DNA from: Niastella sp.
Lineage (GTDB): Bacteria; Bacteroidota; Bacteroidia; Chitinophagales; Chitinophagaceae
Length of the DNA stretch: 64,000 bases
NCBI GenBank assembly: GCA_016710595.1
Contig: JADJVM010000005.1
Coordinates: forward strand, 186,001 to 250,000
Direction: 5' to 3'
In this document: piece by piece, positions 51,867-60,875 of the stretch
How the letters are laid out: the number at the start of each line of letters is the position of its first letter
Position numbering within the stretch: position 1 is the first letter of the stretch
Translations under genes and position numbers: made by a program
Notes under the pieces: generated by a model
Told to the model about the DNA's origin: nothing
The model's input: the letters and a program-made list of their open reading frames with translations, nothing else
Databases searched by the model: none

Positions 51867-52078
51867 TTTCATAAAAGTGTTTTGTTTTAACAAATATAGG
51901 GTAACCAGTAAAATTATTTATGGGGATATTTCCTGTTTTTAATATCAATACTTTTATATATGGAATTTGAAAAACTAAAAAGAATAATATTATTACATTT
52001 TTCAAATCAAAAATGAATTATTCCCACATTTACAAAAAAATATTATTTTGCATCATCTTTAATTTTTATTTACCCTTT

Positions 52079-54463
52079 ATGAAAAAGCTATTGCTTTTAT
52101 CTGTGATAATTTTATCCTTATCACAGGCAGCAAACTCCCAAACCCCCGAAAGTATTTTAGCAACCGTACAGCAAAAATATACCAGCGAAAAAATATACTT
52201 TCATTACGACAAAACAAATTATATAGCCGGAGAAACAATATGGTTTAAAGCCTACCTGATGGAAGGTTTTGCGCCTTCTGTAAAAAGTACTGTGCTGGCT
52301 GTAGAACTCTTGAATGATTCTGGCAGGCTGCTTGACAAAAAAATATTACCTATCAATGGGAGTGCCGCCATTGGTGAATTCAGCCTTCCTAAAACCCTGT
52401 CCCAGGGAGCTTATCTTATTAAAGCTTTTACAAAAGACCTCATGAATTTTGGTTTTAACAGCTTTTATTATCATACGCTAAATATTTACAATCCCACTTC
52501 GCAAAATAGGCTGAACGATCAGCAAGTCAATTATCAGCTTTCTTTTTTACCCGAATCGGGCAATATGGTAGCCGGTATTAAAAACAGGGTGGCATTTAAA
52601 TGTACTGACAATTATGGCAATCCGAAAAACGTGGAAGGAAAAATAAAAAATGAAGCCGGAAAAGAAATAATATCCTTTAAAAGTGATTATGACGGCATGG
52701 GCATTGCAGAATTTATTCCCATTGCAAATGAAAAATACATGGCACATTGTGTGATTGACGGTACGGTACCCAAAATTCAACCCTTACCCCTCGCTGCACC
52801 TGCAGGCGTAGTGCTGCAAATAACACGGAATACTGCTAAAACCTCTTTTTTACTGGATGCCACTACCGTTGCCAATCAAAATATGGAACCTTCCTATATT
52901 TTAGGCGTAATGGAAAACATCGTTGCTTTTAAAATACCCATCGCTGAAGGCATCAAAATAATGTCGGGTGAAATACCGGTAGGCCAACTGCCTTCTGGTA
53001 TTTTACAACTTACTGTTTTTAATAAAGAAAATAAACCTCTTGCCGAAAGGTTGGTATTTATAAATTCGGGAGATTATATGCCTGAAGGAATTTTTAGAAA
53101 CGAAAAAGTAAGTTTAAAACCACGCACTAAAAATACCTATTCTTTTACGATGGCAGATACCATACCCGGTACTTTTTCAGTATCTGTAACTGAAGGGGAA
53201 ACAGAAAATAATCCTGCAGATAATATCATTAGCCGGTTTTTACTCACGTCTGATATGAAAGGGGTAATCCATAATCCTTCTTATTATTTTGAAAGCAATG
53301 ATTTGCTGCATCAGCTACGGCTGGATTATGTAATGCTTACCAATGGCTGGAGAAGGTATAGCTGGAATGAAATGTTTTCCGGCCATTTTCCGCCTATGAC
53401 GTTTAAAGACCCGGGATATATTGCAATTTCAGGCAAAGCATTTAACCCCAAAAAAGACAAGCCGCTATTAAACCAGGAAATTACTGCTATTGTAAAAACA
53501 AAAGATAAACAAACTGATTTTTTTAAAATTACAACCGATTCTGTAGGCGATTTTTTTGCCAATGGTTTCATATTTGAAGACACGGCAAAGTTTTATTTAC
53601 AAAGTAGTGTTACTAAAAATTCAAAAGTAAACTTAACCCTTACGTCGAATTATTTATCGCAAGTCTTTCATAATTTACAAACTCCATTGCCCAAAACTTT
53701 TTTGGCAATGCCCGGCATTGAGTTGCAGAAAAAATTTGAAGAAGGCTATAATTTTAATAAACTCTCCCGCTTCGATGGCATTTTATTAGATGAGATAAAA
53801 ATAAATTCTAAAATAAAAAGTGAAAAAGAAAAGTATGAACAGAAATATGTATCAGGGCGCATGAGCTCGGCAACCACAGAACTCGATTTTTTAACGGATC
53901 CGCCAAAATCGCATCAAAATATTTTAAATTATTTGCAAAGCCGGTTAAACGGTGTATCTATTACCGGGGGCCCGTTTAATTATTCTATTGTTTATCGCAA
54001 TACCCGGAGCATGATGGGTGGACCTATTCAAATGAGTGTTTATTTAGATGAATTTCAAGTAGATCCCAGCCAAATTGCAACGCTATCGGTATCTGAAGTG
54101 GCAATGGTGAAAGTTTTTTCCGGAAGCGGCTATAACGGCGGGCCGGGAGGCGCTTTGGTAATTTATACAAAAAAGGGTGATGGCTCTTATAGCAGCGGCA
54201 TTCCGCTTACATCTTTCAATATAGAAGGTTTTAGCCCTACCAAAGAATTTTTCTCTCCCAATTATGAGAAAAAAGAAGAAGCCAGCATTTTATATGATGA
54301 ACGTACTACCTTATATTGGAATCCATACTTTATCACCAATGCGGAGCATAAAGAAATTCAATTTTCATTTTATAACTCTGATAAAGCAAAAAAATTTAAA
54401 ATTATTATTGAAGGTTTTACAGAAACCGGGAAATTATTGCACGTAGAAAAACAGATTGAATAA
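52079..54463 (+). CDS. Exported MG2-like protein with TonB-receptor plug-like C-terminal region
   Basis: 794 residues from ATG at 52079 (MKKLLLLSVIILSLSQAANS is the signal peptide); an upstream in-frame ATG at 52013 would obscure it. An early macroglobulin-type MG2 domain starts KIYFHYDKTNYIAGETIWFK, followed by more beta domains. Near the C-terminus, DYVMLTNGWRRYSWNEM, LNYLQSRLNGVSITGG, MSVYLDEFQVDPSQIATLSVSE, VAMVKVFSGSG and GALVIYTKKG match the plug domain of TonB-dependent receptors, but no barrel follows. Such MG2-plug proteins are frequent in Bacteroidota and their function is unknown. Single gene. Confidence 0.82.
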   Translation: MKKLLLLSVIILSLSQAANSQTPESILATVQQKYTSEKIYFHYDKTNYIAGETIWFKAYLMEGFAPSVKSTVLAVELLNDSGRLLDKKILPINGSAAIGEFSLPKTLSQGAYLIKAFTKDLMNFGFNSFYYHTLNIYNPTSQNRLNDQQVNYQLSFLPESGNMVAGIKNRVAFKCTDNYGNPKNVEGKIKNEAGKEIISFKSDYDGMGIAEFIPIANEKYMAHCVIDGTVPKIQPLPLAAPAGVVLQITRNTAKTSFLLDATTVANQNMEPSYILGVMENIVAFKIPIAEGIKIMSGEIPVGQLPSGILQLTVFNKENKPLAERLVFINSGDYMPEGIFRNEKVSLKPRTKNTYSFTMADTIPGTFSVSVTEGETENNPADNIISRFLLTSDMKGVIHNPSYYFESNDLLHQLRLDYVMLTNGWRRYSWNEMFSGHFPPMTFKDPGYIAISGKAFNPKKDKPLLNQEITAIVKTKDKQTDFFKITTDSVGDFFANGFIFEDTAKFYLQSSVTKNSKVNLTLTSNYLSQVFHNLQTPLPKTFLAMPGIELQKKFEEGYNFNKLSRFDGILLDEIKINSKIKSEKEKYEQKYVSGRMSSATTELDFLTDPPKSHQNILNYLQSRLNGVSITGGPFNYSIVYRNTRSMMGGPIQMSVYLDEFQVDPSQIATLSVSEVAMVKVFSGSGYNGGPGGALVIYTKKGDGSYSSGIPLTSFNIEGFSPTKEFFSPNYEKKEEASILYDERTTLYWNPYFITNAEHKEIQFSFYNSDKAKKFKIIIEGFTETGKLLHVEKQIE

Positions 54464-54510
54464 TGGTTGGGGGAAGATACAGTTCAACTTGAAAAAAATA
54501 TGATTTCTAT

Positions 54511-56322
54511 TTAAATATTATTCACAAATTCTTTTTCAAACTGCATTTTATAGAGTTTAAAGTAATGGCCTTCTTTAGCTATTAATTCGGTATGGGAACC
54601 GGTTTCTACTACCCTGCCTTTATCTAATACAATTATTTTATTCGCCTTGCGAATGGTACTTAACCGGTGGGCAATTATGATTGAGGTTCTGCCAGCAATA
54701 AGGGTTTGGATGGCATGTTGTATCAAGGCCTCACTTTCAGAATCAATAGAAGATGTGGCTTCGTCTAATATTAATATAGAAGGATTATATAATAAAGCCC
54801 TCACAAAAGATAGCAATTGGCGCTGCCCCATTGATAAAGTAGCACCCCTTTCTTTTACATTAAATTGATACCCCCCCGGTAATTTCATAATAAAATCATG
54901 CATACCAATTAATTTAGCGGCTTGCTCTACCTGTTGCTGTGAAATAGAATCGTTTCTCAGCGTTACATTATCTAATACAGTTCCGCTAAACAAAAACACA
55001 TCCTGCAATACCACGCCAATTTTACTCCGCAAATAATCAATATCGTATTGTTCAATTGGCAGGCCCCCAATTTTTATTTCTCCTTTTTGAATCGGGTAAA
55101 GCCGGTTTATTAAACTAATGATAGAAGTTTTACCGCTACCGGTATGGCCCACCAATGCAAGAGTTTCTCCAGAGCTTATAGTAAATGAAAGCTCTTTTAA
55201 TACATATTGATCGGGGTTATAGGCAAACCATACCTGATCGAACTGAATACTACTTTTGAATGGAACCGGTTTTGCAGTACCGGTATTGGGCAATACATTT
55301 TCATTATCCAACACTTTAAATACCCTTTCACTGGCAATCACACCCATTTGTAACACATTAAATTTATCTGCAATTACCCGCAATGGCCTGAACAATAAAT
55401 TAAGGCAAAGAATAAACGAAGTGATGATGCCTCCCAGGGTACCTATCTTCTCATCTGGCACCAGTGCCGATTCCCGGGCTGCCCACCATACCAGTAATGC
55501 AACCGATAAGGCAGAAATCAACTCTACAATTGGGAAAAATACAGAATAGGCGAATATGGCTTTTATATTGGCATTGCGATGTTCTTTATTAATGGATGAA
55601 AATTTTTGTTGTTCCCTTTTCTCTGCAGCAAAAACCTGTACTAAACTCATTCCAGTAATATGTTCCTGAACAAAAGCATTTAAAGAAGCCACTGCATTTC
55701 TCACTTTTATAAAAGACCGGTTTACACTTTCTTTAAAAAAATAAGTGGCAATAATTAAAAATGGAAATGGTATTAAGCAGATCAAAGTAAGTTTTGCATC
55801 GGCCCAAAACATATAGATCAATATAGATACAATAGAAAGCATATCGGCAATAATGGGAATGAGCCCATCACTAAAAATATCATTCACACTTTCAATATCA
55901 TTAATGGTACGTGTTGTAAGGGTGCCAATAGGTGTACGGTCAAATTCTGATAAATTAAAATGAGTAATTTTTTTATAGGTAGCAACCCGCATATCTCTTA
56001 CAACGCTTTGGCCCAGAGATGCCGTAGTAAATGTAAAATAAAACCGGGTTGCTGTTTCCAATAGCAGTAACACAATTTGAATAAGGGTAATTTCTATGAT
56101 AAAACCACCAGGCCCTTTTATAAAACTGCCCCATCCACTTTGGCTGATGCCATCGTTAATAGTTACTTGTATGAGCAAAGGCCGCAAAGGCGCCATTACG
56201 GCCAGCAAGATGGAAAGGAATACTGAAATCCAAAATTTTTTGCGGTAAGGTGCAGCAAAACCAAATACCCTTTTTAATAAAGACAAACTAAATTTTTGTT
56301 GCGAAACATCTCCGGCACTCAT
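54511..56322 (-). CDS. ABC exporter, MsbA/LmrA type (fused permease and ATPase)
   Basis: 603 residues. Six membrane helices (about 25-320) are followed by a nucleotide-binding domain with Walker A GHTGSGKTS, Q-loop VLQDVFLFSG, signature LSMGQRQL, Walker B ILILDEATSSID and H-loop IIAHRLS. It works as a homodimer (or with a partner) exporting lipids, lipid A precursor, peptides or drugs; the substrate is not evident. It starts just upstream of the next gene on the same strand (19 bp between it and the 56342 stop). Confidence 0.93.
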   Translation of the reverse strand: MSAGDVSQQKFSLSLLKRVFGFAAPYRKKFWISVFLSILLAVMAPLRPLLIQVTINDGISQSGWGSFIKGPGGFIIEITLIQIVLLLLETATRFYFTFTTASLGQSVVRDMRVATYKKITHFNLSEFDRTPIGTLTTRTINDIESVNDIFSDGLIPIIADMLSIVSILIYMFWADAKLTLICLIPFPFLIIATYFFKESVNRSFIKVRNAVASLNAFVQEHITGMSLVQVFAAEKREQQKFSSINKEHRNANIKAIFAYSVFFPIVELISALSVALLVWWAARESALVPDEKIGTLGGIITSFILCLNLLFRPLRVIADKFNVLQMGVIASERVFKVLDNENVLPNTGTAKPVPFKSSIQFDQVWFAYNPDQYVLKELSFTISSGETLALVGHTGSGKTSIISLINRLYPIQKGEIKIGGLPIEQYDIDYLRSKIGVVLQDVFLFSGTVLDNVTLRNDSISQQQVEQAAKLIGMHDFIMKLPGGYQFNVKERGATLSMGQRQLLSFVRALLYNPSILILDEATSSIDSESEALIQHAIQTLIAGRTSIIIAHRLSTIRKANKIIVLDKGRVVETGSHTELIAKEGHYFKLYKMQFEKEFVNNI

Positions 56323-56341
56323 GCATCAAAGGTACAGTGGT

Positions 56342-58561
56342 TTAGTTGTCTTCCATTTTTTTATGGTATGCTTTTAAGAAAATAGCGCCCAGGTTGTGAT
56401 AGGGTGGTATATAATCGTCCCAACTTTCCCTCACTTCGGGGTTGGGGTCATTTTTAAAAAATTTTGTAAGATTGGCCCACATTTTTTTCCATACCAGGGT
56501 ATCACCCGATACAAAAACCTGGTTCAAATAATTAATGATGGGCTGGTTCACATCGCCTTTACCAATTTCTTTGGTAGATATGATGTGCGCATCGGGGCAT
56601 ATCTCTAAAATTGAATTCAGGTTTTGATACCCGCCACAGGAACCCAATAAAATTATATGTGCCGTTTCCGGTAGCCGGCTAATGGTTCCTTTAAGCCAGT
56701 AACTATGGCCCCGGTGCACTGCCATAGTAGGGCTCATATCATTTGCCTCTAAATATTTGGCAAGGTGTACCTGTGCCGAGTCATCTAAATTGGCATCATA
56801 ATTTAATGGCCTGTTGGCAAAAACATACACTTCCCCTTTCCTGGATTTTAACTCTACCCATTCCTTTTTATCCGTACGTATCCAATCTTTGGCAGAAAAT
56901 GAATTTACAAAAGGAGGAAAAAATGTTTTACCATCTTCATCGCCATAAAAAAATACTTGCTGTACAATGCGCCCTTTTTCATCTTTCATTAATTGCATAG
57001 GCACTTCATATATTGGAGGAATGCCAAGCTCTTTGGTAAGGTCCACGCTATTATCATTCGACGAAATAAAAATTGTTTTCAATAGGCCATATATTACAGC
57101 TCCTTTTGTATTACCAACAGCGGCTGCATTTTCTTCATTTTGTTTTACATAATTTAAGATGGTTTGCAATAATTTAGGATCGGTGATGCTGCTATAAGAA
57201 TCTGCGACATCTACTGCATCTTCCAGGCTTTTTTGCTGATCGAGGTTGGCAACAAAAGCTTTCATCAATACTTCTGAACTGGCCGTGGGCATTAATTTTA
57301 AAAATGTATCCAGCTTATTATAATTCGCTGCCATTTTTATAAACTTCTTAAAATAATCGAAGTTTACATTCAGTAACAATGAATCTGTTCTTGGCTTTGG
57401 CCCCATACGCTGCAACATGCGATTAAAGCTATGTTTATAGCTGGAGGTATAAATTTCATTTTCGCCCATTACCATCATAAAATAAATATCCTCGGGGCTT
57501 AGGGGGTCTATTGCCCGCATCCTGATATTAATATTGCTTTGATCGTGCAGGGTATTGATAGGTGTAATAAAATGTTGAATGGCTTTTTGCTGAAGTGTTT
57601 CCTGCAAACCGTTTGCACCAAACATGGCAATGGGTGTATCCCGGGCGGGTGGTGCCATCCGTTTAAAATATTCTATTTCGGTTTTTACCAGTAGCTTATA
57701 ATACCCTACACTATCATATTCCTTTTCTCCATCACCCACATATTTTTTTATTTCAGCAATATTTTTTCTTCCTGCAAGCAAATCATCTAAAAATGGAAAA
57801 TATAAAAGTGCATTGGGGGTATGGCTCAATTGGGCAATTATTTTTACCAGGCCATTGCTGCTCCTATGTATTAATTTCCCTTCGGGTGAAGAACTGGATT
57901 GTGCATAAGAATAAATTTGAACCGGGTTATTTTTTGCTGCTAATATTAAAAGGCTGTCTGCAAAAGGCTGATTGATATAAGGGCGAATGGTACTTAAAAT
58001 TTTATCGGGGTATAAGGCACAAAATTTCCGGTATGTGATATTCCTCATTTCTGCAATACCGGGGTTATCTCTTAATACATCAGTAATTATTTGCGCTACT
58101 CCATAATCGGTGCTTTTAAGTAATCCTGACAGGGATGAATCTTTTGCCTGTAATTGTAAGGCTTCATAAAAATTTTCTACCAGAAGTGGAAAAGCCAATG
58201 GGTTGATGTCTTTATTTTTCCAGGCACTTCTAAAATTGCGCAACATATTTTCAATATAGCGCAGGTATGTTACCTTATCATTCCGGGTAGGCAGATCTAG
58301 GCTTCCTTCTACCCAATAACGAATATTATTTACCCGGCGGTACAGGGCATCGGTTAATTGCAAATGAACATTTTCATTACTGCCCAGGCGAAAGGAGCCA
58401 TCTAATTTGCCATCGGCCCTATCAATTGCTTTTTGCTCTTTAATGACAAGGTCATGAAAATACTCCCGGTCTATCGGAATCTTAATGGTTGTATCTTCCT
58501 GGCTCCATGCAAGAGAAACGGAAAGACACAATACAAGAATGAAGAATATATTTTTTAGCAT
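56342..58561 (-). CDS. Exported protein with clan-CD-like His/Cys pair
   Basis: 739 residues from ATG at 58561 (MLKNIFFILVLCLSVSLAWSQ signal peptide); an upstream ATG at 58639 is unlikely. The N-terminal 400 residues are helical, with no recognised family. The C-terminal part has a segment with VHRGHSYW, then 22 residues later LLGSCGGY (His616 or His619 and Cys642 in this numbering), preceded by MAPTMAV-type strands and followed by IISTKEIGKGDVNQ. The H-G/S-C arrangement on adjacent strands is that of caspase-like (clan CD: gingipain, CHAT, separase) peptidases. Fold and activity are unproven. It is followed by an ABC exporter gene. Confidence 0.7.
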   Translation of the reverse strand: MLKNIFFILVLCLSVSLAWSQEDTTIKIPIDREYFHDLVIKEQKAIDRADGKLDGSFRLGSNENVHLQLTDALYRRVNNIRYWVEGSLDLPTRNDKVTYLRYIENMLRNFRSAWKNKDINPLAFPLLVENFYEALQLQAKDSSLSGLLKSTDYGVAQIITDVLRDNPGIAEMRNITYRKFCALYPDKILSTIRPYINQPFADSLLILAAKNNPVQIYSYAQSSSSPEGKLIHRSSNGLVKIIAQLSHTPNALLYFPFLDDLLAGRKNIAEIKKYVGDGEKEYDSVGYYKLLVKTEIEYFKRMAPPARDTPIAMFGANGLQETLQQKAIQHFITPINTLHDQSNINIRMRAIDPLSPEDIYFMMVMGENEIYTSSYKHSFNRMLQRMGPKPRTDSLLLNVNFDYFKKFIKMAANYNKLDTFLKLMPTASSEVLMKAFVANLDQQKSLEDAVDVADSYSSITDPKLLQTILNYVKQNEENAAAVGNTKGAVIYGLLKTIFISSNDNSVDLTKELGIPPIYEVPMQLMKDEKGRIVQQVFFYGDEDGKTFFPPFVNSFSAKDWIRTDKKEWVELKSRKGEVYVFANRPLNYDANLDDSAQVHLAKYLEANDMSPTMAVHRGHSYWLKGTISRLPETAHIILLGSCGGYQNLNSILEICPDAHIISTKEIGKGDVNQPIINYLNQVFVSGDTLVWKKMWANLTKFFKNDPNPEVRESWDDYIPPYHNLGAIFLKAYHKKMEDN

Positions 58562-58730
58562 ATTTATTTCCTTTGCAAATATGGTGCATTTTATTGGTAG
58601 ATACTCAGATAGATCGCTTAGGGTACTTGTTTGTTGCACCTGTTTAACAATTTAATAATACTATAACGAACTTATAAAATGAAATTTGAAAAATTGTTTA
58701 ATGTATCATTGTAAAAATTCTGAATAGAAA

Positions 58731-59399
58731 ATGGCAAAAAAAATCCTTTTGGCTGATGACGAACCGGATATTCTGGAGATCCTTACTTTTAACCTGGAAG
58801 CCGAAGGTTACGAAGTAATTACTGCAAAAAATGGTAATGAAGCTATTGAATTTGCAAAAAAGGAGAAACCCCACTTAATTATTTTAGATGTTATGATGCC
58901 CGGCACATCGGGTATTGAAGTGTGTAATATTTTAAGGCATACGCCCGGTTTTGAAAAAACCCTGATCACATTTTTAACTGCATTAAGCGATGAAAATACC
59001 GAAATAAAAGGTTTGGAAACCGGGGCCGATGATTATATTACAAAACCCATCAGCCCCAAAGTATTTATTAGCAAAGTAAATTCAATCTTCCGGAGGCTCA
59101 AACCTACCGCAACCCAATCATTAAAAATTGGGGCATTAGAAATAGACCGGGAAAGATATATTGTTACTCTTTCTGGAGATGATATTATACTGGCCCGAAA
59201 AGAATTTGAACTACTTGCATTATTAGCATCCAGGCCGGGAAAAGTTTTTTTACGTACAGAGATAATGGAAAACATTTGGGGAAACGAAGTAATTGTAGGA
59301 GACCGTACCATTGATGTACACATCCGAAAAATACGCCAAAAACTGGGGCTCGATTGTATTACAACCGTAAAAGGTGTGGGCTATAAGTTTGACCTGTAA
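58731..59399 (+). CDS. Response regulator, OmpR/PhoB family
   Basis: 222 residues. The receiver domain has the acidic pocket DDEPD, the phosphoacceptor Asp53 in LIILDVMMPG, Thr83 and Lys105 (DDYITKP). The C-terminal winged helix (about 125-222) includes LARKEFELLALLASRPGKVF, VGDRTIDVHIRKIRQKLG and VKGVGYKF. It binds DNA when phosphorylated. The histidine kinase gene follows after 29 bp, so it is its cognate partner. Phosphate control (PhoB) is suggested by similarity but no phosphate genes are nearby. Confidence 0.93.
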   Translation: MAKKILLADDEPDILEILTFNLEAEGYEVITAKNGNEAIEFAKKEKPHLIILDVMMPGTSGIEVCNILRHTPGFEKTLITFLTALSDENTEIKGLETGADDYITKPISPKVFISKVNSIFRRLKPTATQSLKIGALEIDRERYIVTLSGDDIILARKEFELLALLASRPGKVFLRTEIMENIWGNEVIVGDRTIDVHIRKIRQKLGLDCITTVKGVGYKFDL

Positions 59400-59428
59400 C
59401 AGTTGCTTCATTTTGTATCTTTACGACT

Positions 59429-60481
59429 ATGCTTACCGGTAAAAATTTTTCACCACAACAGTTATCAGCCTTAACGGCTTTATTGCTCTCCATACCCATT
59501 GCATTGGGTATTTATATTTTTAAACCGGTTTGGTGGATTGCGCTTTCTTCATTTATTGTAATTCTTGCCGGCAGTTATGGACTGATCTTATATACGCTTC
59601 AAAATTTTATTTACCGAAAAATAAAATTGGTTTACAAACTTATTTATCAAACCAAGGCCAGTAAAAGGGAGGAATTTTATTATAAACATTTGTTGCCTCA
59701 AAAAAGCATTGATGAAGTGCGACAGGATGTAGAAGAATGGGCACAGCAGAAAAAAAATGAAATTGAAATGCTGGAAAGGAATGAAGCATTTAGAAAAGAA
59801 TTTTTACAGAACTTAAGCCACGAACTTAAAACCCCCATTTTTGCCATACAGGGGTATGTTGATACCCTGCTGGGTGGAGCGCTCTATAATGAAGAAGTAA
59901 ATACCCGTTTTTTACAAAATGCTTCGCAAAACATTGGCCGTTTGGTAAACCTGGTGGATGACCTGGATGAAATCTCAAAATTAGAGAGTGGCGCATTTAA
60001 ACTACAAAAAAGCAATTTTATCATCCAGGAATTAATGAAAGAAGCTTATGAATCCCTGTCTTTAAAAGCAGGCGAGAAAAACATCCGTTTTATGATAAAA
60101 AAAGGTTGCGAAGCCCCGCTCACAGTATTTGCCGATCCTTCAAAAATAAGACAGGTACTCACCAACCTTTTAGACAATGCGATTAAATATGGCCGCAGCC
60201 CGGGTATCATAGAGGCCAGTTTTTATAAAGTAGATGGCCAACGGGTGTTAGTTGAAATCAGAGACAACGGTTATGGCATTGCTGAAGAGCATTTACCCAG
60301 GCTGTTCGAACGGTTTTACAGAACAGATAATGCCCGTAGCCGCAAAGCAGGTGGTAGTGGGCTTGGCCTTTCTATTTGTAAACATATTATAGAAGCCCAT
60401 CAGCAAAAAATGCATGTACGAAGTACCCCCGAGGTGGGTAGCAGTTTTGGTTTTACCCTGGCAGAAAGAGAGCCCGGCTAA
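59429..60481 (+). CDS. Sensor histidine kinase, PhoR-like
   Basis: 350 residues. Two membrane helices (about 13-30 and 37-56) with a very short loop between, so no periplasmic sensor domain and no HAMP linker are present. A coiled linker leads to the dimerisation motif LSHELKTPIFAI with phosphorylated His131, then the ATPase with the N-box VLTNLLDNAIKYG, G1 VEIRDNGYGIA, F-box LFERFYR and G2 GGSGLGLSI. Pairs with the response regulator 29 bp upstream. The stimulus is unknown; sensing may be through the membrane or partner proteins. Confidence 0.93.
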   Translation: MLTGKNFSPQQLSALTALLLSIPIALGIYIFKPVWWIALSSFIVILAGSYGLILYTLQNFIYRKIKLVYKLIYQTKASKREEFYYKHLLPQKSIDEVRQDVEEWAQQKKNEIEMLERNEAFRKEFLQNLSHELKTPIFAIQGYVDTLLGGALYNEEVNTRFLQNASQNIGRLVNLVDDLDEISKLESGAFKLQKSNFIIQELMKEAYESLSLKAGEKNIRFMIKKGCEAPLTVFADPSKIRQVLTNLLDNAIKYGRSPGIIEASFYKVDGQRVLVEIRDNGYGIAEEHLPRLFERFYRTDNARSRKAGGSGLGLSICKHIIEAHQQKMHVRSTPEVGSSFGFTLAEREPG

Positions 60482-60645
60482 TAATTAGAAAGCATTTATT
60501 TTTTTTGAGGAAATACGTTCTCAATTTACCCAATTCATTATTTCAAATGGCTTTTTCAGAAGCGCTTATTTTTTTAACTATCCGGTACTAAAGATTTGAA
60601 ATATTGAAGGTTACATAAAAGTACAAATCGCAAAACCCAAAATTT

Positions 60646-60804
60646 ATGAACATAATCCCTCTTTTTAAAAATTTGGCATCATTTTTTAAGTATATATTTC
60701 AAGTTAAGTTAATAGAGCAATATGTTGCCAGGGGTGTTCCAAATGGATCTGAGAATATACCCAAATCACTTGATGCGGATAATGCCGACGTAAGAAAATT
60801 GTGA
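60646..60804 (+). CDS. Possible 52-residue small protein
   Basis: ATG at 60646, TGA at 60802-60804, giving MNIIPLFKNLASFFKYIFQV followed by a polar half ending DADNADVRKL. The first half is an amphipathic or membrane-active helix with several aromatics. It lies alone in a 394-bp gap between the kinase gene and serS, with a strong terminator 20 bp after its stop. The rest of the gap (60482-60645) shows no other feature. No family is recognised. Confidence 0.45.
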   Translation: MNIIPLFKNLASFFKYIFQVKLIEQYVARGVPNGSENIPKSLDADNADVRKL

Positions 60805-60824
60805 AAGCAATAATGGCAACAAAT

Positions 60825-60860
60825 AAAAAAGGCTTTGGTTCACACTAAAGCCTTTTTTTT
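60825..60860. terminator. Bidirectional terminator between the 52-residue frame and serS
   Basis: Perfect 12-bp stem AAAAAAGGCTTT/AAAGCCTTTTTT with a 10-nt loop. T runs follow on both strands, so it serves both convergent units. Confidence 0.9.
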
Positions 60861-60875
60861 ATTAAGATTAAAAAT

